The position numbers were made by a program, and so were the translations under genes. The notes under the pieces are model-generated. The model had not been told where the DNA came from and did no database searches. It worked only from the letters and a program-made list of their open reading frames with translations. A stretch of DNA of 64,000 bases. It comes from Elizabethkingia occulta (GTDB lineage: Bacteria > Bacteroidota > Bacteroidia > Flavobacteriales > Weeksellaceae). Below, in pieces: positions 34,986 to 44,574 of the stretch. Location: assembly GCF_002023715.1 (NCBI RefSeq), contig NZ_MAHX01000015.1:185799-249798 (forward strand), read 5' to 3'. The stretch's first letter is position 1, and each line of letters starts with the position of its first letter.

Positions 34986-35216
34986 ATGACGTCTTTTTGG
35001 TTATTCTTGAGCAAAGTTTTCAAATGGTCATTCGGGTTTTACGATACCTTCGGAAATGTTCTTAACTGGATTCTATTCATAGTAGCATGTGGATATTTCG
35101 TATACTGGTGCTGGATATTGGTAGCTCCATTAGGAAATAATAAAGATAATGAATACCACTCTGATACGGAAGACAACAACCCTTATTACAGAGAAGATTT
35201 ATATAAGCAAGGTTAG
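34986..35216 (+). CDS. DUF6341 family small membrane protein
   Basis: A 76-residue protein with one main membrane segment (VLNWILFIVACGYFVYWCWI, residues ~24-46) and an acidic, polar C-terminal tail ending PYYREDLYKQG. It matches the DUF6341 family, which pairs with DUF6427 in Flavobacteriia. Function unknown. Terminator directly downstream. Confidence 0.82.
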   Translation: MTSFWLFLSKVFKWSFGFYDTFGNVLNWILFIVACGYFVYWCWILVAPLGNNKDNEYHSDTEDNNPYYREDLYKQG

Positions 35217-35238
35217 GCCTTACTTAATAAAATATAAT

Positions 35239-35270
35239 ATAAAACCGACTGATATTTCAGTCGGTTTTAT
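35239..35270. terminator. Bidirectional terminator between DUF6341 and the ECF sigma gene
   Basis: A 14-bp perfect stem ATAAAACCGACTGA / TCAGTCGGTTTTAT with a 4-nt loop; its right end overlaps the stop of the convergent sigma gene. Confidence 0.93.
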
Positions 35271-35872
35271 TTATTTAGAAATAGCTCTATATAGAATATT
35301 GCTGCAACGTAACGTGAAGCCTTATAATGCTTTTTTAGTTGTTTCCTTACTTCACTCAGAGTAGACGAAAGATAATTTCTGACCGTTTTTTCACTTATAT
35401 TTAATATTCTTGCTGTTTCTTCAACAGACTTTCTTTTCAGCATTCGAAGTTCGAAAACCTGTTTTTCGGTTGTGGTAAGCTGGTCTATAATTGCCTGTAT
35501 TTTTTGCAACAATTCTTTTGTATCAAATGTATCCAGTATTTCCAGATATTCATCATCAGATATCTCCGGATAATTTTCCTCAGAAAATTCAGTTTTATAT
35601 TTAAGGTTGCGAAAATAATCCAGAATACGGTAATCGCAATGTTTTAGGAGAAAAGCATTTAGTTGTATCTCCTTTTTCAGGATAAAATCCGGCTCTTCCC
35701 ATACTTTCATCCAGGTTTCCTGAAGAATGTCCCGTGCGATTTCTTCATTTTTAATTTTGGCATAAACTCTCCTGAATAACAGTGTAAAATATCTGTTATA
35801 CAACATACGAAAGGCCTGCTGGTCTTTGCGTTTTACTCTTTCCAAAAGAGCTATGTCAGTCTCTGTTTTCAC
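35267..35872 (-). CDS. ECF sigma factor, FecI type
   Basis: A 201-residue extracytoplasmic-function sigma factor. Region 2 is FRMLYNRYFTLLFRRVYAKI through DILQETWMKVWEE (residues ~20-60). Region 4 is LTTTEKQVFELRMLKRKSVE followed by the helix-turn-helix ILNISEKTVRNYLSSTLSEV (~135-175). It is transcribed divergently from a FecR anti-sigma gene and TonB receptor. By analogy with FecI/FecR/FecA it would direct transcription of the receptor operon when the receptor binds ligand. Confidence 0.93.
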   Translation of the reverse strand: MKTETDIALLERVKRKDQQAFRMLYNRYFTLLFRRVYAKIKNEEIARDILQETWMKVWEEPDFILKKEIQLNAFLLKHCDYRILDYFRNLKYKTEFSEENYPEISDDEYLEILDTFDTKELLQKIQAIIDQLTTTEKQVFELRMLKRKSVEETARILNISEKTVRNYLSSTLSEVRKQLKKHYKASRYVAAIFYIELFLNK

Positions 35873-36106
35873 TGCTTCAAATTTATGGGTAAATGGATTA
35901 AGTTTTCGTGAACAATCTATTAATACATTATTAATTTAATTGATATAATGAAAAAAAATGTAAACTTTAATTCCATGTAAATAATTATTAATCAATGTTA
36001 TATAATATTAATTATTGTTCAGGAAAAAAAGATGCTGCTGAAAAAGAACCAAAAAGGTTAAAGGACAAATTGGTTTTTGATACGATATACTATCGAAAAC
36101 TTATTT

Positions 36107-37102
36107 ATGAAATTTACAACAGAAAAGATAACAGCTTTTTTCTTCCGCCTTCTGGAAAGGGAAGATAAGTTGCTACCTAAGGAGAAGGAATTAATAGAGA
36201 ATTTACTGGATAAAGAAACAGAAATTACATCTGATGAGAGTAGAGAAAAGGATTTGATATGGAAGCAGCTTTCTCAGAAAATACAAATTAGTGTAAGAAC
36301 CAACAGACAAAGACAAATTGCTATCAGATCTTATGCTGTGGCAGCATCTGTTGTTTTCATTTTTGCATTAGGATTTCTTTTCTTCAAGCTAAATAAATCT
36401 TCAGAAAGCGAAAGAGCAATATTTTCTACCGCTAAAAATGAAATTAAAAAAATAGTACTTCCGGATGGTAGTGAGGTATTCATTAATAATGCTACAAGAG
36501 TAGCTTATAACAAGGCAAAATTCAATGACAAACTTCGTGAAGTATGGTTAGAAGAGGGGGAAGCTTTCTTTTCTGTGACTAAAAATCCTAAAAAGCCATT
36601 TATTGTTCATTATCAAAATCTTAAAACAACCGTTTTAGGAACTTCATTTAATATCAAATCCTATAAGGCACTCGGAGAGAGTATTGTCACGGTGAGGACT
36701 GGTAAGGTTCAGATTTCTGATGCGAAGCATGTATATGGTGTTTTCGAAAAAAATGAAAGACTAATCTATGATCAGCGTAATAAAACTTCGCGTGTAAATG
36801 AAGCCGATGCAGATCGTACAGCATCATGGCGTACAGGTGATCTTGTGTTTTCCAATGCGGGATTCCAGGAAGTTGCCATGCGTGTAAAAATGAAATATGG
36901 GGTAACACTTATCTCAACATTCAATATGGATAATATCCGCCTTAACGCGAGTTTCAGGAATGATGAAAGCCTGCAGAATATATTAGATGCTATTTGCGGT
37001 ATTTACCAACTGCAGTATAAAAAACAGGGGAAACAAATTATTTTCTCTCATAAAACAGAAACTGATGAATCTGAAAATAAAAAAAATAAATCTGTTAAGT
37101 AA
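36107..37102 (+). CDS. FecR-family anti-sigma factor
   Basis: A 331-residue inner-membrane anti-sigma regulator. Cytoplasmic N-terminal sigma-binding region (1-80), membrane segment (~83-104, AVAASVVFIFALGFLFF), periplasmic FecR domain (LPDGSEVFINNATRVAYN, EGEAFFSVTKNPKKPFIV, VLGTSFNIKSY), then a DUF4974-type C-terminal domain (GDLVFSNAGFQEVAMRVKMK) that docks to the receptor STN domain. I prefer ATG 36107 over a TTG at 36077. Two bases separate it from the TonB receptor gene. Confidence 0.94.
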   Translation: MKFTTEKITAFFFRLLEREDKLLPKEKELIENLLDKETEITSDESREKDLIWKQLSQKIQISVRTNRQRQIAIRSYAVAASVVFIFALGFLFFKLNKSSESERAIFSTAKNEIKKIVLPDGSEVFINNATRVAYNKAKFNDKLREVWLEEGEAFFSVTKNPKKPFIVHYQNLKTTVLGTSFNIKSYKALGESIVTVRTGKVQISDAKHVYGVFEKNERLIYDQRNKTSRVNEADADRTASWRTGDLVFSNAGFQEVAMRVKMKYGVTLISTFNMDNIRLNASFRNDESLQNILDAICGIYQLQYKKQGKQIIFSHKTETDESENKKNKSVK

Positions 37103-37104
37103 AA

Positions 37105-40100
37105 ATGAAAAAGAACTACCAGAGTATTGTTAACCTGAAAAGCATACTGCTACTAGCCGGCATTAGCTTAGTAGGTTTTCTGCCAGCGCAAAGCATTAGT
37201 TTTGCATCAGAAAATCTGACGACAAGGTTACAAAAAATTAGCCTGCAAACAGGCCGTAACATCGCATTTGATAATGCTATGTTGCAAAATACCAATGCCC
37301 CGTCTGTGGAGGGGGACTCCAAATCTGCTGAACAACTTATCCGTAAATCTTTGTCCGGTACAGCATTTACTTACCGTCCATTAGGAGAGAGTTCCTTTAT
37401 GATTGTACAAAGAAATCAATCTCTTGGAAAAGGAAGGGTCTCCGGAAAAATATTAGATGAAGTAGGTGCTCCGCTTGCAGGAGCTGTAATAAGTGTTAAT
37501 CCTGAAGGGATAACTATTGTAACAGGTAATAACGGAGATTTTTCCATAGAATTACCGGAAGGGCAATATACACTTACAATAAAGGCAAAAGGTTACAGTA
37601 CTACAATATTGGATGATGTTATTGTAAAAAATAGCGAGACCAATCAGGTTTCCCTTAGTCTTAGCCCAATAGGTAAAGATGAACGTGTTATAAAAGAAGT
37701 AACAATTTCAGCAGCTAAAAAACAGAATACGATAAATGGGTTATTGGTAAGACAGAAAAAAGCGGCTGAAGTATCTGATGGAATTTCTGCTGAGCAAATA
37801 TCCAAAACACCAGATAATAATGCTGCAGATGCTTTGAACAGAGTGACAGGAATTACGATGATGGATAATAAGTATGTTGTAGTTAGAGGAATGGGTGAGC
37901 GCTGGAATGAAACTGCATTGGATGGAATAACACAACCAAGTACAGATCCAAATAAAAAAACATTTTCATTCGATTTAGTTCCGGCTAATTTGATTGATAA
38001 TATTGTAATTAGCAAAACTCCAACGCCAGATATGAATGCAAATTTTACTGGAGGTTTTGTGCAAATCAACACGAAAGATATTCCGGAACAAAATTTTTTC
38101 AATTTTACAATGGGTTCATCTTATAATGATCTCAGTACGTTTAAACAACAACTTGGTCGTAAAATTGGAAAACATGATTATTTTGGGGTTGATGATGGAA
38201 GGAGAGATTTGCCAAAAGCTAGTGTGAAAACTATCACTGAGCTGTCAAATGAAATAGGGGGAAAGGATGCTGCTAATAATCCATATCTATATGAGCAATC
38301 TAAGCTATTTGTAAATGATAATTTTACTACATATACTTATGGAACACCACTGGGAATAAATTACCAGATGTCAGCTGGTAGAATATTTAAGCTAAATAAA
38401 AATAATGACAATAAATTAGGGATTATTGCATCCATATCATATAGGAATAGACAAGAGAAAGAGCAAATTGATCAAATGACCAGAGGAGGCTGGTTGCAAG
38501 GGTTAGGTGATAATGTATCCAATGATCATGTGAATAGAAAATATGCTAATCAAGGAGCTACCTATAATTTTAATACCACATGGGGAGGATTGTTGAATGC
38601 AGGTATACAATTCGGGAAAAATAGAATATCTATTCGTAATTTATATACTAAGATTTTTAATAATGATTTTACTCAAGTAAAGGGATGGAATAATGATAGT
38701 GAGCCTAGTAAAAGCGATCCATATATAGAAGAAGTTAATAGACCTCTTTTTACAGATTTATTACAAAATAAAATAGATGGCCAGCATCAAATAGGACGTG
38801 TAAAGTTAGATTGGAACATAGCCCGTACTGAGATCAATAGAAATCAGAAAGATGTTACTTATCTTCTTTATTTTGTGGATAGAATCAATAATGAAGTGAT
38901 TTATTCACCTGCTCTTGATGATATTGGAACATTAGGACGTTTTCCATTTGGAAGAGGGAATTATGATTATAAAGGAATAGACTGGAATTGGAATGCATCC
39001 TTGACTTTTCCATTTAAAATAGGAAATGCAAATCAGATATTTAAAGCAGGCTATTTTGGAGCAACAAAAAATGCAACTCAAGACTATTTTGAAGCTGGAT
39101 TATATCATGTTTCACAAAACCTGAATCCTGAATTAAGGTTTTTATCGGCTGCAGAAAAACAAAATCCTAAATACTTTAATAAAGATGGTCTTGCTTGGGT
39201 TCCAACTTTTGCCGGAAATATGAAATATGAAGGTAAAGTATTCCAGCATTCACCTTTTGCAATGTTTGATAATCGTTTTGATAAATTTCGTATTGTGTGG
39301 GGGCTTAGAGCTGAATATTATGAGTATAAAGAAATATCGAATCCCAATGATGGCCGTATAGGGGTAAACAATAGCCTAAAACAGCCTGAAGAAAAAAAAT
39401 GGCAATATCTTCCTTCAGTTAACTTTACCTATTCACCATGGAATAATTTTAATTTCCGTTTAGCTTATGCCAGAACTGTTTCCAGACCTCAATTTGCAGA
39501 AAGAAATCGCTTCTCATATTACGATCCTGTTTACTCTGCCTATATATGGAATAGCCCAGTTAAATCTTCAATAACTAATGGTTACGATTTTAAGGTTGAA
39601 TGGTATCCTGAAGCAGGGGATGTCTTATCAGCAGGACTCTATTACAGAGATATTGCAGATCCGATCGAGATGTATAACTTCCTGACAGCAACAAATAAGA
39701 GTGAATTTTCATTGAGAAATTCTCATAAAGCTCAGGTATATGGGGTTGAGTTTGATGTACAGAAAAATTTTGGATTTATTACAGAGTGGCTTCGGAACTT
39801 GAAATTTACAGGTAATCTATCACTGAATAAGAGTAAAGTGGATGCTTATGGTAGTACAACAATAGATGAAAATGGAAAACCTTTTGAGATAAATGATAGA
39901 GGAGAAGCGGTAAGTAAAGAAATCATATATAGAGATAATCGTCCTTTATATGGGCAAGCTCCTTATGCTTTTAATCTTGGATTAGGATATTATGCAGATA
40001 GGTTAGGAATAAATGTTTTGTATAATAAAACAGGTAGAAAATATACATTGGTCGGGCAAGAAATGAGATATTCTGAAATGCAGAATCCTTATGGTAAAGT

Positions 40101-40398
40101 AGACGCTCAGATTAGTTATAAATTAATGAAAAATAAGCAGTTAGAAATTGTTTTGAATATTTCGAATTTATTTAATGAACAAGTTCTATTCTATAATAAC
40201 CTTCCAAGCTATCAATACGATGCTGAGGTAAAAAATGAACCAAACAAGCCAGACCCTAGATTGGGTAATCCTATTTTTGAACGAAAACATTTAGTATTAA
40301 AAGATGGATATAGTGAAAATTATGATCAAGGAGATGTCATACGTTATAAAGCTTTTACTGGTAGAAGGTTTTCTTTAAGCTTCACATATAATTTCTAA
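37105..40398 (+). CDS. TonB-dependent receptor with STN signalling domain
   Basis: A 1097-residue outer-membrane transporter. Signal peptide to ~30; STN (secretin/TonB N-terminal) domain ~31-105 (LTTRLQKISLQTGRNIAFDN), which contacts FecR; CarboxypepD_reg-like beta-sandwich ~110-190; plug ~200-330 (AADALNRVTGITMMDNKY, GGFVQINTKD); a 22-strand barrel to the terminal aromatic FTYNF. The ligand is unknown. No SusD partner follows; the next gene is a beta-helix lipoprotein instead. By eye, the barrel-coding part from ~38.2 kb looks more AT-rich than the 5' third, which could mean a mosaic origin. Confidence 0.93.
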   Translation: MKKNYQSIVNLKSILLLAGISLVGFLPAQSISFASENLTTRLQKISLQTGRNIAFDNAMLQNTNAPSVEGDSKSAEQLIRKSLSGTAFTYRPLGESSFMIVQRNQSLGKGRVSGKILDEVGAPLAGAVISVNPEGITIVTGNNGDFSIELPEGQYTLTIKAKGYSTTILDDVIVKNSETNQVSLSLSPIGKDERVIKEVTISAAKKQNTINGLLVRQKKAAEVSDGISAEQISKTPDNNAADALNRVTGITMMDNKYVVVRGMGERWNETALDGITQPSTDPNKKTFSFDLVPANLIDNIVISKTPTPDMNANFTGGFVQINTKDIPEQNFFNFTMGSSYNDLSTFKQQLGRKIGKHDYFGVDDGRRDLPKASVKTITELSNEIGGKDAANNPYLYEQSKLFVNDNFTTYTYGTPLGINYQMSAGRIFKLNKNNDNKLGIIASISYRNRQEKEQIDQMTRGGWLQGLGDNVSNDHVNRKYANQGATYNFNTTWGGLLNAGIQFGKNRISIRNLYTKIFNNDFTQVKGWNNDSEPSKSDPYIEEVNRPLFTDLLQNKIDGQHQIGRVKLDWNIARTEINRNQKDVTYLLYFVDRINNEVIYSPALDDIGTLGRFPFGRGNYDYKGIDWNWNASLTFPFKIGNANQIFKAGYFGATKNATQDYFEAGLYHVSQNLNPELRFLSAAEKQNPKYFNKDGLAWVPTFAGNMKYEGKVFQHSPFAMFDNRFDKFRIVWGLRAEYYEYKEISNPNDGRIGVNNSLKQPEEKKWQYLPSVNFTYSPWNNFNFRLAYARTVSRPQFAERNRFSYYDPVYSAYIWNSPVKSSITNGYDFKVEWYPEAGDVLSAGLYYRDIADPIEMYNFLTATNKSEFSLRNSHKAQVYGVEFDVQKNFGFITEWLRNLKFTGNLSLNKSKVDAYGSTTIDENGKPFEINDRGEAVSKEIIYRDNRPLYGQAPYAFNLGLGYYADRLGINVLYNKTGRKYTLVGQEMRYSEMQNPYGKVDAQISYKLMKNKQLEIVLNISNLFNEQVLFYNNLPSYQYDAEVKNEPNKPDPRLGNPIFERKHLVLKDGYSENYDQGDVIRYKAFTGRRFSLSFTYNF

Positions 40399-40626
40399 AA
40401 TATTCTTTTACCACTGCATAGTATGGAGTTTTCAAGTAAGAACCAATCACATTATAGTATAACAGAAACTCATCACATATTGCAGGGGCAAAGAAGCTTT
40501 CGCTCTGTAGAAAGTAAAAAAAGCAGAGAGCAAAGAGGGAACAGAATATTTGCCATGCTGTAACCAATTGCTCCCCACCAAATTGAAATTCTTCTAAAGA
40601 TGGCAAAAGTAAAAAAATCAATTAAT

Positions 40627-41907
40627 ATGAAAAAACTTTTTTTAACTGCCTCAGTTGCAGCATTAATGTTAAACTCTTGTAGCCGTGAGGGAATAGCAGA
40701 ACAAGACAATTTTAAAATGCAGTCTACAACTGCTGACTACACAGGTTTTCCTGCTGCGGTACAAACAGTAAGTGGTACTATCACTTCTAATACTACATGG
40801 ACAAGTGACAAAGTTTGGGAACTTGACGGACAAGTTGATGTTGCTCCAGGGGTTACTTTAACTATTCAGCCAGGTACTTTCGTTAAAGGAAAACAAGGTA
40901 CTGTTTCTGCTCTTATTGTTCTAAGAGGAGCTAAGATTAATGCAACTGGAACTGAACAAAACCCAATCATATTCACAAGTTATAGATTGTTGGATAATGA
41001 TGCTTCTACTACTGCAACTCCAGGAGATTTTGGCGGTATTATCTTATTAGGAAATGCACCTGCCAATGTTAAAAAAACAATTGAAGGACTTCCTAGCTCT
41101 GATGATAAATATAAATTCGGAGGTGATTTAGGTACAAACGCTGCAGATAACTCAGGTATTTTAAAATATGTAAGAATCGAATATGCAGGTTATAATCTTT
41201 CTCCTGACAACGAAATCAATGGTCTTACTTGTGGTGGTGTGGGTAACGGTACTACTTTAGATCATATCCAGGTTTCTTATGGTAGAGACGACTCTTTCGA
41301 ATTCTTTGGAGGAACAGTTAATGCTTCTAATTTAGTTTCATTTGCTGCAGATGATGACGGATTAGACTTTGATAATGGTTTTACAGGAACAATTACAAAT
41401 GCTGTTGTAATCGCGGACAAAAACTCCACTCACAGCCAAAGTAGTGGAAAACCAGATTCTAACGGTATCGAATTAGATAACAATTCTCAAGCAGAAGATG
41501 CAAGCTTTGGATTATTGCCTAAGACGCACCCTACATTAAATAATGTAAGTGTTTATGGTGTTAATAATACAGGTGATGCTGCACTTTACAAATATGGTGC
41601 TAGAATCAGAAGAGGTGGGGAGATTACATTGAATAATGTAGTTATTACCGGATTTACTCATGGCTTAGTATTCGACGGAGATACTAATGCAGCATGGTCT
41701 TCAGTTAATAATTCCGGATTTAGCGGATTTACAGCTGCTGTTACACCTGCAGGATCAGTTAACAACACCAATTCAATTTTCAATGGATCGGCTAATACTT
41801 TCGGAGCATCAAGTCCATTCTTTGATATTCTTGATTTTAGTGGTTCAAACAAAGGGGCTTTCGTTAATGGTGATTGGACTCAGGGATGGGTACAATACGC
41901 TTTTTAA
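40627..41907 (+). CDS. Beta-helix-like lipoprotein
   Basis: A 426-residue lipoprotein from ATG 40627. Lipobox LMLNSC near residue 17, with mature sequence CSREGIAEQD. The rest is rich in short beta-turn repeats with many Asn, Gly and Thr (LTIQPGTFVKGKQGTVSALI, YVRIEYAGYN, FTGTITNAVVIADK), consistent with a right-handed parallel beta-helix. Families like this accompany TonB receptors in Bacteroidota and may bind ligand on the surface; the function is not known. A frame starting at 40600 only adds nine residues before the signal peptide. A hairpin follows, so it may be expressed above the downstream genes. Confidence 0.88.
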   Translation: MKKLFLTASVAALMLNSCSREGIAEQDNFKMQSTTADYTGFPAAVQTVSGTITSNTTWTSDKVWELDGQVDVAPGVTLTIQPGTFVKGKQGTVSALIVLRGAKINATGTEQNPIIFTSYRLLDNDASTTATPGDFGGIILLGNAPANVKKTIEGLPSSDDKYKFGGDLGTNAADNSGILKYVRIEYAGYNLSPDNEINGLTCGGVGNGTTLDHIQVSYGRDDSFEFFGGTVNASNLVSFAADDDGLDFDNGFTGTITNAVVIADKNSTHSQSSGKPDSNGIELDNNSQAEDASFGLLPKTHPTLNNVSVYGVNNTGDAALYKYGARIRRGGEITLNNVVITGFTHGLVFDGDTNAAWSSVNNSGFSGFTAAVTPAGSVNNTNSIFNGSANTFGASSPFFDILDFSGSNKGAFVNGDWTQGWVQYAF

Positions 41908-41930
41908 TAAGCAAATAGTTTTAAATTTTC

Positions 41931-41957
41931 AGAGTGGTGGTTTCCACCACTCTTTTC
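41931..41957 (+). terminator. Hairpin terminator/attenuator after the beta-helix lipoprotein gene
   Basis: A 10-bp stem AGAGTGGTGG / CCACCACTCT with a 3-nt loop, followed by TTTT. It lies between two lipoprotein genes of the same strand, so it may partly terminate transcription. Confidence 0.85.
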
Positions 41958-41970
41958 TAAAATCAATTTT

Positions 41971-42714
41971 ATGAAAACAAAGCAAAATCTATATTCTTTT
42001 CTTTATATCCTTTTCTTTTTTATTGTATTTACTTCCTGTTCTGATGACCAAAGGGAATATTACCCAGATAGAAAAGTAATGAAGGTAAATATCAAAGGGT
42101 ATATTGCAAAAGATTCGTTACAAATAATAATGGGGAATACCATTGTTACCACAGACGATGGAAATAAAAAATATTTCAAAAATGCTGTAGATAAAAATGT
42201 TGATGCATTTGCTCCGTCTGTTTTTAGCCTTGTAGACGGAAAAGGAAAGGTGCTGACAACCAGGAATTATGAGGGAAATACCTTTAATAATAATTTCAAG
42301 TTTTTTTACGATGGTACAACCCTTATAGATAAAATACCCGATGTTCCCAAACCGACCATCGGTAATGTTGGGATCCTACTCGATTTTTCGGAGAGGAGAA
42401 TAACCAAAACACCGCTTTCAGATATTGAAATTTATGTTTTTGCAACCAGATTGGGGAAAACTACAGATATTACAAGAGCAAAATTTAATAATGACGGGCA
42501 GGTATATCTGGATTTAGCTGTACCAACACAAAATACGGCTTTTACAATAGCACTTGTAAAGCCCGGAACAAAAATTTCTTATGTATCTACGATAAACTCA
42601 AGAATTAATCAGAATTCTGTAAGAGATAAAGGTTTAATGATGCTAATTCAGGAAACCGGAGATAGTGAAATAACTGGGATACAGGGTACTGAGCTTACAC
42701 AATATTTAAATTAA
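41971..42714 (+). CDS. Hypothetical lipoprotein with acidic export-like motif
   Basis: A 247-residue lipoprotein: signal ILFFFIVFTSC, cysteine near residue 23, followed by SDDQREYY. An acidic run right after the cysteine is the pattern of surface lipoprotein export signals in Flavobacteriia, so surface display is likely. The remainder is unrecognised, with beta-strand-like segments. It sits between the beta-helix lipoprotein and the S41 protease in the receptor locus. Confidence 0.75.
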   Translation: MKTKQNLYSFLYILFFFIVFTSCSDDQREYYPDRKVMKVNIKGYIAKDSLQIIMGNTIVTTDDGNKKYFKNAVDKNVDAFAPSVFSLVDGKGKVLTTRNYEGNTFNNNFKFFYDGTTLIDKIPDVPKPTIGNVGILLDFSERRITKTPLSDIEIYVFATRLGKTTDITRAKFNNDGQVYLDLAVPTQNTAFTIALVKPGTKISYVSTINSRINQNSVRDKGLMMLIQETGDSEITGIQGTELTQYLN

Positions 42715-42798
42715 ACAGATTTAATACTAAATTAAAATATAGGTAATGCCAACTTTTGATATTTGAAGGATTTTTACTTACAAATTAATAGTTAGAAA

Positions 42799-44169
42799 AT
42801 GAAAAAGTTAATGCGATGGTCTTTGTTGTGTTATACTATTTTATTCACAATATTATATTCTTGTCGGGCAGATGAGGATATGCTTAGTACATATCCGGCA
42901 GGGAGCAGCCAACAGGTCAATCAGTGGATGCTGAAGACTATGCAGCGCTATTATCTGTGGGCAGATCAAATACCTTCGCAAACAAACATTGATCAAAATC
43001 CTAAAGATTACTTCAAAAGTTTGTTGACAAAAGAGGATCAGTTTTCTGTAGCTATAAAAAAAGATGATCCGGGAACTATTCCGCAATCTGTACGTACCTT
43101 ATTTGGTTTTGATTTTTCTGTAATACAGCAACAGAATCAGCTTACTTTTGCACTTGTAAAAATGGTATTGGAAGATTCACCTGCAAAACGTGCAGGATTA
43201 CAGCGTGGAGATATTATTACCGGAATTAATGAGCTTAACGTTAGTCCGGAAAATATTAATAAGATAATGGCAATGGTCTCCGGATCACGAACTTTATCAT
43301 TGAAGATCGCTGAGTTAAAAGATAACCAGCTGGTCTTTAAGCGTTCGGTAGATGTTCAGGCGATGCTTAGCTTTAATCAGCCTTTATTGTCTAAAATACT
43401 AGAGGTAAATAATGATAAAGCAGGTTATCTTTATCTTGCCGATTTTCAGGACGGGTTAGCAAGTTCATTAGTAAAACCGTTTCAGGAATTTAAGGGACAA
43501 AATATTCGTCACCTGATATTAGATCTGCGCTATAACGGTGGAGGCTCTGTTTCATCGGCTGCAGCACTTTGTGCGCTGATAACGGGTAAGCTAAAATCTG
43601 GAACACCTTTTATCGTTTATAAAGGAAATAAAAACGGCGGAACAGTAAGTCATTCAATTGATCAGGCATTTGCAAATGGGAATCAGAATATAAGCTTTGA
43701 TGCTCTGAAAGCTTCTGCATTATCTTTGTCAGAAGTCTATATTATTACTTCTGCTAATACCGCTTCAGCTGCTGAGGTGGTTATTAATAATCTTAAGCCC
43801 TATATTAAAGTTACTCAAATTGGTGATAAGACGCTGGGTAAGGATATGGCGGCATTTACATTATCTGATACTGAAACGCCTGAAAATAAATGGGTCATTT
43901 ATCCTATGGTGTACAAAATATTTAATATTCTGGATTCCGGAAATTATACCTCAGGAATCGAACCTGCTCTTATTGCAGACGAATATGCACAGCTTCCGTT
44001 ACAACCATTGGGGAGTAAAGACGAAACACTATTAGCCTCCGCATTATTAGTGATAACAGGACAGGCAAGTAGCAACTTAAAAACAAAAAGCCACAACACA
44101 AAAAATATAGTTTTCCGCATTCTGGCAGAAAGTGAAAAACCTGAAAATTTTATAAAAATACCATTATGA
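42799..44169 (+). CDS. S41-family peptidase, lipoprotein with PDZ domain
   Basis: A 456-residue tail-specific-type serine protease. Lipobox ILYSC (C22) followed by RADED; helical N-terminal part 38-85; PDZ domain ~105-180 (LEDSPAKRAGLQRGDIITGI); S41 catalytic domain ~205-400 with DLRYNGGGSVSSA, the serine S323 in ANTASAAEVV and the lysine K344 in IGDKTLGKD. It acts outside the cytoplasm and is possibly surface-exposed. It overlaps the following 59-residue gene by four bases (ATGA), so the two are translationally coupled. Possible roles are substrate cleavage for the receptor or processing of FecR; neither is shown. Confidence 0.92.
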   Translation: MKKLMRWSLLCYTILFTILYSCRADEDMLSTYPAGSSQQVNQWMLKTMQRYYLWADQIPSQTNIDQNPKDYFKSLLTKEDQFSVAIKKDDPGTIPQSVRTLFGFDFSVIQQQNQLTFALVKMVLEDSPAKRAGLQRGDIITGINELNVSPENINKIMAMVSGSRTLSLKIAELKDNQLVFKRSVDVQAMLSFNQPLLSKILEVNNDKAGYLYLADFQDGLASSLVKPFQEFKGQNIRHLILDLRYNGGGSVSSAAALCALITGKLKSGTPFIVYKGNKNGGTVSHSIDQAFANGNQNISFDALKASALSLSEVYIITSANTASAAEVVINNLKPYIKVTQIGDKTLGKDMAAFTLSDTETPENKWVIYPMVYKIFNILDSGNYTSGIEPALIADEYAQLPLQPLGSKDETLLASALLVITGQASSNLKTKSHNTKNIVFRILAESEKPENFIKIPL

Positions 44170-44345
44170 AAGGAATAACAGCTTTTGAACATTTTAAGAA
44201 TATCGAACGTATACGAAAGTTGCAAGACATTGAAGCAGAAGAGAAACTGCAGTTTATGTACATACGCTACGAAAAAGCAATTGCACGCTTAATTAATTCC
44301 AATGCACTGTATAAAGAGTGTATGATAAAATTGTCTGAACGCTAA
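44166..44345 (+). CDS. Small charged helical protein (59 aa)
   Basis: The ATG overlaps the S41 stop codon (ATGA). The product begins MKGITAFEHFKNIERIRKLQ and ends YKECMIKLSER, almost entirely charged helix with heptad-like spacing of hydrophobic residues, and no signal peptide. I do not recognise it. Coupling to the S41 gene and a second similar small gene 13 bp downstream suggest a functional pair. Confidence 0.7.
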   Translation: MKGITAFEHFKNIERIRKLQDIEAEEKLQFMYIRYEKAIARLINSNALYKECMIKLSER

Positions 44346-44358
44346 AATAATTATAGTT

Positions 44359-44574
44359 ATGAGACTTATATCCAAAGAAGATCATGCCCGGAATCTCCGA
44401 AAACTCCGGAAAAAATATGATGAGATTAATCCTGAACTTACTCAGGGAAAAGTCGAGGAGCTTAATGCAATATTTCTGGATTACCTGAATACCTGCAACG
44501 AGCTAAAGAATCTTATTTTTGCTTACCAGCGGGAGGTAGAAGCGGGTACTACAAAACAAAAGAGTAAGGTATAA
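44359..44574 (+). CDS. Small charged helical protein (71 aa)
   Basis: A 71-residue protein rich in Lys, Glu and Arg (EDHARNLRKLRKKYDEINPE, then a Leu/Asn/Glu helix and QREVEAGTTKQKSKV), predicted coiled coil and cytoplasmic. No family recognised. Last gene of the receptor locus; its stop codon lies in the loop of the terminator hairpin. Confidence 0.7.
   Translation: MRLISKEDHARNLRKLRKKYDEINPELTQGKVEELNAIFLDYLNTCNELKNLIFAYQREVEAGTTKQKSKV

Noticed and set aside
40399..40626. Possible gene or small RNA between the TonB receptor and the beta-helix lipoprotein
   Set aside because: The open frames are antisense or short, and the only stem (CTCTG/CAGAG) is weak; treated as spacer.
40600..40626. 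Nine-residue extension of the beta-helix lipoprotein
   Set aside because: It would place charged residues before the signal peptide; ATG 40627 starts directly at a standard lipoprotein signal.
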